24,590 nucleotides of DNA from a virus. Position 1 is the first letter of the stretch, and every line of letters begins with the position of its first letter. The stretch lies in IMG/VR virus record IMGVR_UViG_3300042540_000242, positions 1 to 24,590 of that record, one strand, 5' to 3'. The notes beneath the pieces are model-generated. The model saw nothing but the letters and a program-made list of their open reading frames with translations. It was not told where the DNA came from and searched no databases. Positions 22,587-24,590 of this stretch are shown here, piece by piece. The translations under genes were made by a program, and so were the position numbers.

Positions 22587-23561
22587 ATGAAAACTGCAAT
22601 AATCTCCGGCATTAATGGCCAAGATGGTTCTTATTTAGCAGAACATCTTTTGGATTTGGGTTATTTTGTAGTTGGTCTTAAAAGAAGAACTAGTACAATT
22701 ACAACTCAGAGAATTGATCATATTTATAGTAATCCAAATTTTAAATTGGAATATTATGATTTGAATGATGCTTCAGCGTGTTACCGTTACATTAACCAAT
22801 ATAAACCACAAGAAATCTATAATCTCGGGGCACAGTCTCACGTAAAGGTATCTTTTGACATACCAGAGCATACTGTCGAAGGTATTGTGTCTGGTACATT
22901 GCATTGGTTAGAAGCAATTAGAAACACGGATCCAACAATTAAATTTTATCAAGCCTCTTCATCAGAAATGTTTGGAGATAATCCAAATGTGCCAGAGCAA
23001 GGGTATAATGAATCTTCCAGACTATGCCCAGTATCTCCATATGCTGCAGCAAAAGTATGTGCACACAATTTAGTAAATATTTACAGAAACTCCTACAGTA
23101 TACATGCATCTTCTGGTATTTTGTTTAACCACGAATCTCCAAGACGAGGAGAAACCTTTGTCACCCGCAAGATAACAATGGCGGCAGCTAAGATTAAATT
23201 AGGTCTACAAAAGGAATTATGTTTGGGAAATCTACATGCCAAACGAGATTGGGGATTTGCTGGAGATTATGTAAAAGCAATGCATCTGATGCTTCAGCAA
23301 CCAAAGGCAGATGACTATGTTATATCAACAGGAAAGACATATTCTATTTGTGAATTTTTGGAAGAGGTATTTAATTATGCTGGGCTAAGTTGGAAAGACC
23401 ATGTTGTGGTTGATCCAAAGTTTTTTAGACCAATGGAAGTTCCGTATTTGTTGGGAGACTCGTCTAAGGCACAAAATACACTAGGATGGAAGCCGAGCGT
23501 AGACATGGTAGAACTATCCCATATGATGTATGATGAAGATTTAAAACTACTACAGGCTTGA
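22587..23561 (+). CDS. gmd: GDP-mannose 4,6-dehydratase
   Basis: Protein of 324 aa, near the short bacterial GMDs. It converts GDP-mannose to GDP-4-keto-6-deoxymannose, the first step to GDP-fucose, GDP-rhamnose or GDP-perosamine. Motifs are GINGQDGSYLAEHLL (8-22), QASSSEMFGD (122-131), SPYAAAK (150-156) with Tyr152 and Lys156, and NHESPRRGETFVTRKI (181-196), the GMD signature. YDLND (57-61) and NLGAQSHVKVSF (79-90) agree. No GDP-fucose synthase is seen in this window, so the partner would be elsewhere in the phage or in the host. Its G+C is higher than that of the genes just before it, which hints at a separate origin. Confidence 0.96.
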   Translation: MKTAIISGINGQDGSYLAEHLLDLGYFVVGLKRRTSTITTQRIDHIYSNPNFKLEYYDLNDASACYRYINQYKPQEIYNLGAQSHVKVSFDIPEHTVEGIVSGTLHWLEAIRNTDPTIKFYQASSSEMFGDNPNVPEQGYNESSRLCPVSPYAAAKVCAHNLVNIYRNSYSIHASSGILFNHESPRRGETFVTRKITMAAAKIKLGLQKELCLGNLHAKRDWGFAGDYVKAMHLMLQQPKADDYVISTGKTYSICEFLEEVFNYAGLSWKDHVVVDPKFFRPMEVPYLLGDSSKAQNTLGWKPSVDMVELSHMMYDEDLKLLQA

Positions 23562-23586
23562 TTTTGTAATATAATTGTGGTATAAT
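23558..23586 (+). promoter_or_regulatory. Sigma70-type promoter for gene 55
   Basis: -35 TTGATT (23558-23563) overlaps the gmd stop codon. A 17-base spacer and consensus -10 TATAAT (23581-23586) follow. A second TATAAT lies at 23570-23575 without a good -35. The expected RNA start is at or next to the ATG at 23593, and no ribosome-binding site is present. Confidence 0.72.
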
Positions 23587-23592
23587 TAGCAC

Positions 23593-24171
23593 ATGGCAAA
23601 GGAAAAACCAAAGAAACCAAAGAAGAAAAAGGATAAAGACGGCGATTACGTTGATAACGCCCGATTATATCAAGAGTTAGTAGATTACAAGAAGAAGAGA
23701 GAAGATGCTGAGAACTCTGGTAGAAAAAAACCAAAGCTACCAGATTACATAGGTGAATCTATTTTAAAGATAGCCAGCCGACTCTCTTATAGACCCAACT
23801 TTGCCAATTACAGTTACCGCGAGGAGATGGTCTCCGACGCGGTTTTAAACTGCATCACCTATATTGACAATTTTGATCCAGATGTTTCAAAGTCGCCATT
23901 CGGATATCTAACCCAGATTTGCTGGTTTTCCTTTGTAAGAATCATCAACAAGGAAAAGAAAGAAAAGTACATTCAGTTTAAGCTCGCTGAAAGCAAAAAC
24001 GATCCAGAGTTTCATAAGTGGTTCAATGAAAAGTTTTCTGGTGTGGAAAATGGCTTCAAGGATGCATTTGGTATCGGTGAAACCGAAGTAGAAAAGATGG
24101 ACAAACTTCTTGAAGGCAAGAAAAAAGGAAGAAAGAAGAAGGCCAAGGATACAGGTTCGTTAAATGTGTAA
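23593..24171 (+). CDS. gp55: Late transcription sigma factor gp55
   Basis: Protein of 192 aa (T4 gp55 is 185). It binds host core RNA polymerase and reads late promoters (TATAAATA type). The conserved core is visible: IGESILKIASRLSYRPNFANYSYREEMVSDAVLNCITYIDNFDPDVSKSPFGYLTQICWFSFVRIINKEKKEKYIQ covers about residues 53-129 and corresponds to sigma region 2, with T4 matches at the [20 protein letters not shown] and [24 protein letters not shown] places. Both ends are very rich in Lys. The C-terminus ends TGSLNV and lacks the SLDFLYE-like clamp-binding tail of T4 gp55. It overlaps gene 47 by eight bases. Confidence 0.93.
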   Translation: MAKEKPKKPKKKKDKDGDYVDNARLYQELVDYKKKREDAENSGRKKPKLPDYIGESILKIASRLSYRPNFANYSYREEMVSDAVLNCITYIDNFDPDVSKSPFGYLTQICWFSFVRIINKEKKEKYIQFKLAESKNDPEFHKWFNEKFSGVENGFKDAFGIGETEVEKMDKLLEGKKKGRKKKAKDTGSLNV

Positions 24172-24590
24172 AGCAGTTATTCTAAACGATACGCACTTTG
24201 GATTCAAAGGCGATTCGACTACGGTAAATGAGTATTTCATTCGCTTCTTTGAGGAACAACTGTTTCCTTATATTGAAGAAAATAAAATTCAATATGTGTT
24301 CCATCTAGGTGATTTATTTGATCGCCGTAAGTATATAAATTTCCGAACTCTAAACCAAGTCCGGGAAAGAGTACTTGATGTGTTTGAGCAACTTGGAACA
24401 GAAAACCATATCATATGTGGTAACCACGATACATTTTTTAGAAACAACAACTCACTGAACTCTCTATCAGAGTTGCTGGCGAAGTATCCAAACTGGCACA
24501 TTTACTCCAATCCAACTCTCGTTCACTTTGGTCCCAACAAGGAGTACTGCACTGCTTTGTTGCCTTGGATTAACGATGAGAATGAACAAG
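24164..24590 (+). CDS. gp47: Recombination nuclease gp47 (SbcD/Mre11-like), 5' part
   Basis: The first 142 residues of a metallophosphoesterase, cut by the window edge. Start ATG at 24164 (MCKAVILNDTHFG) lies inside the end of gene 55. Metal-binding motifs are NDTH (8-11), HLGDLFDRR (47-55) and GNHD (86-89), the Mre11/SbcD pattern. With gp46 (SbcC/Rad50-like, expected downstream) it forms the nuclease that resects double-strand ends for UvsX/UvsY recombination and degrades host DNA. T4 gp47 has 339 aa, so more than half is missing here. A 55-47 order is usual in T4-like phages. Confidence 0.93.
   Translation, partial: MCKAVILNDTHFGFKGDSTTVNEYFIRFFEEQLFPYIEENKIQYVFHLGDLFDRRKYINFRTLNQVRERVLDVFEQLGTENHIICGNHDTFFRNNNSLNSLSELLAKYPNWHIYSNPTLVHFGPNKEYCTALLPWINDENEQ

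Noticed and set aside
23375-23734. A 119-codon - strand frame across the end of gmd and the start of gene 55
   Set aside because: It is opposite two certain genes and across the gene 55 promoter. No protein motif is seen.

Overview
This window is a piece of the chromosome of a T4-like myovirus, most like the marine or cyanophage-type relatives of T4. The evidence is the gene order 18-19-20-67-21-22-23 on the + strand, uvsW and uvsY on the - strand, and gene 55 (late sigma factor) followed by gene 47 on the + strand. All are recognised from protein motifs. No tRNA, integrase, insertion sequence or CRISPR array was seen. No stretch longer than about 100 bases lacks a gene. The host cannot be named from this sequence.

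Layout. (1) 1-9150 (+) is the tail tube/sheath and head module: sheath gp18, two tandem gp19-type tube proteins, portal gp20, two small core-type proteins, protease gp21, a small unknown protein with a possible gp21 cleavage site, scaffold gp22 and major capsid gp23. Most of these genes abut or overlap. Late-promoter-like boxes (NHTAAATA) precede 18, 20, 22 and 23. A strong hairpin with A and T tracts ends the module and can serve both strands. (2) 9229-12328 (-) holds a third tube-fold protein, a charged protein with an Sm/SH3-like N-terminus, helicase UvsW and recombination mediator UvsY. (3) 12429-23561 (+) is an 11-kb block of surface-sugar genes between uvsY and gene 55. (4) 23593-24590 (+) is gene 55 and the 5' part of gene 47.

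The sugar block is the most interesting part. It encodes two GT25-like transferases, a GT11 alpha-1,2-fucosyltransferase, a GT6 transferase (the family of the human ABO blood-group enzymes), a GT92/GT2-like transferase, another GT-A enzyme, two GT-B-like proteins, three SAM methyltransferase-like proteins, UDP-galactopyranose mutase, a UDP-hexose 4-epimerase and GDP-mannose 4,6-dehydratase. GT11 plus GT6, with the epimerase supplying UDP-Gal/GalNAc and GMD on the GDP-fucose route, is the enzyme logic of the H to A/B histo-blood-group antigens. The mutase adds a route to galactofuranose. The block is much richer in A+T than the capsid gene.

Expression. A divergent pair of sigma70-type promoters sits back to back between uvsY and the sugar block. 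Their -35 boxes are the two arms of one perfect inverted repeat, so recombination (uvsY) and glycan genes may be switched together early in infection. Gene 55 has its own consensus sigma70 promoter so close to its ATG that its mRNA would be leaderless. The structural genes carry late-type boxes instead.
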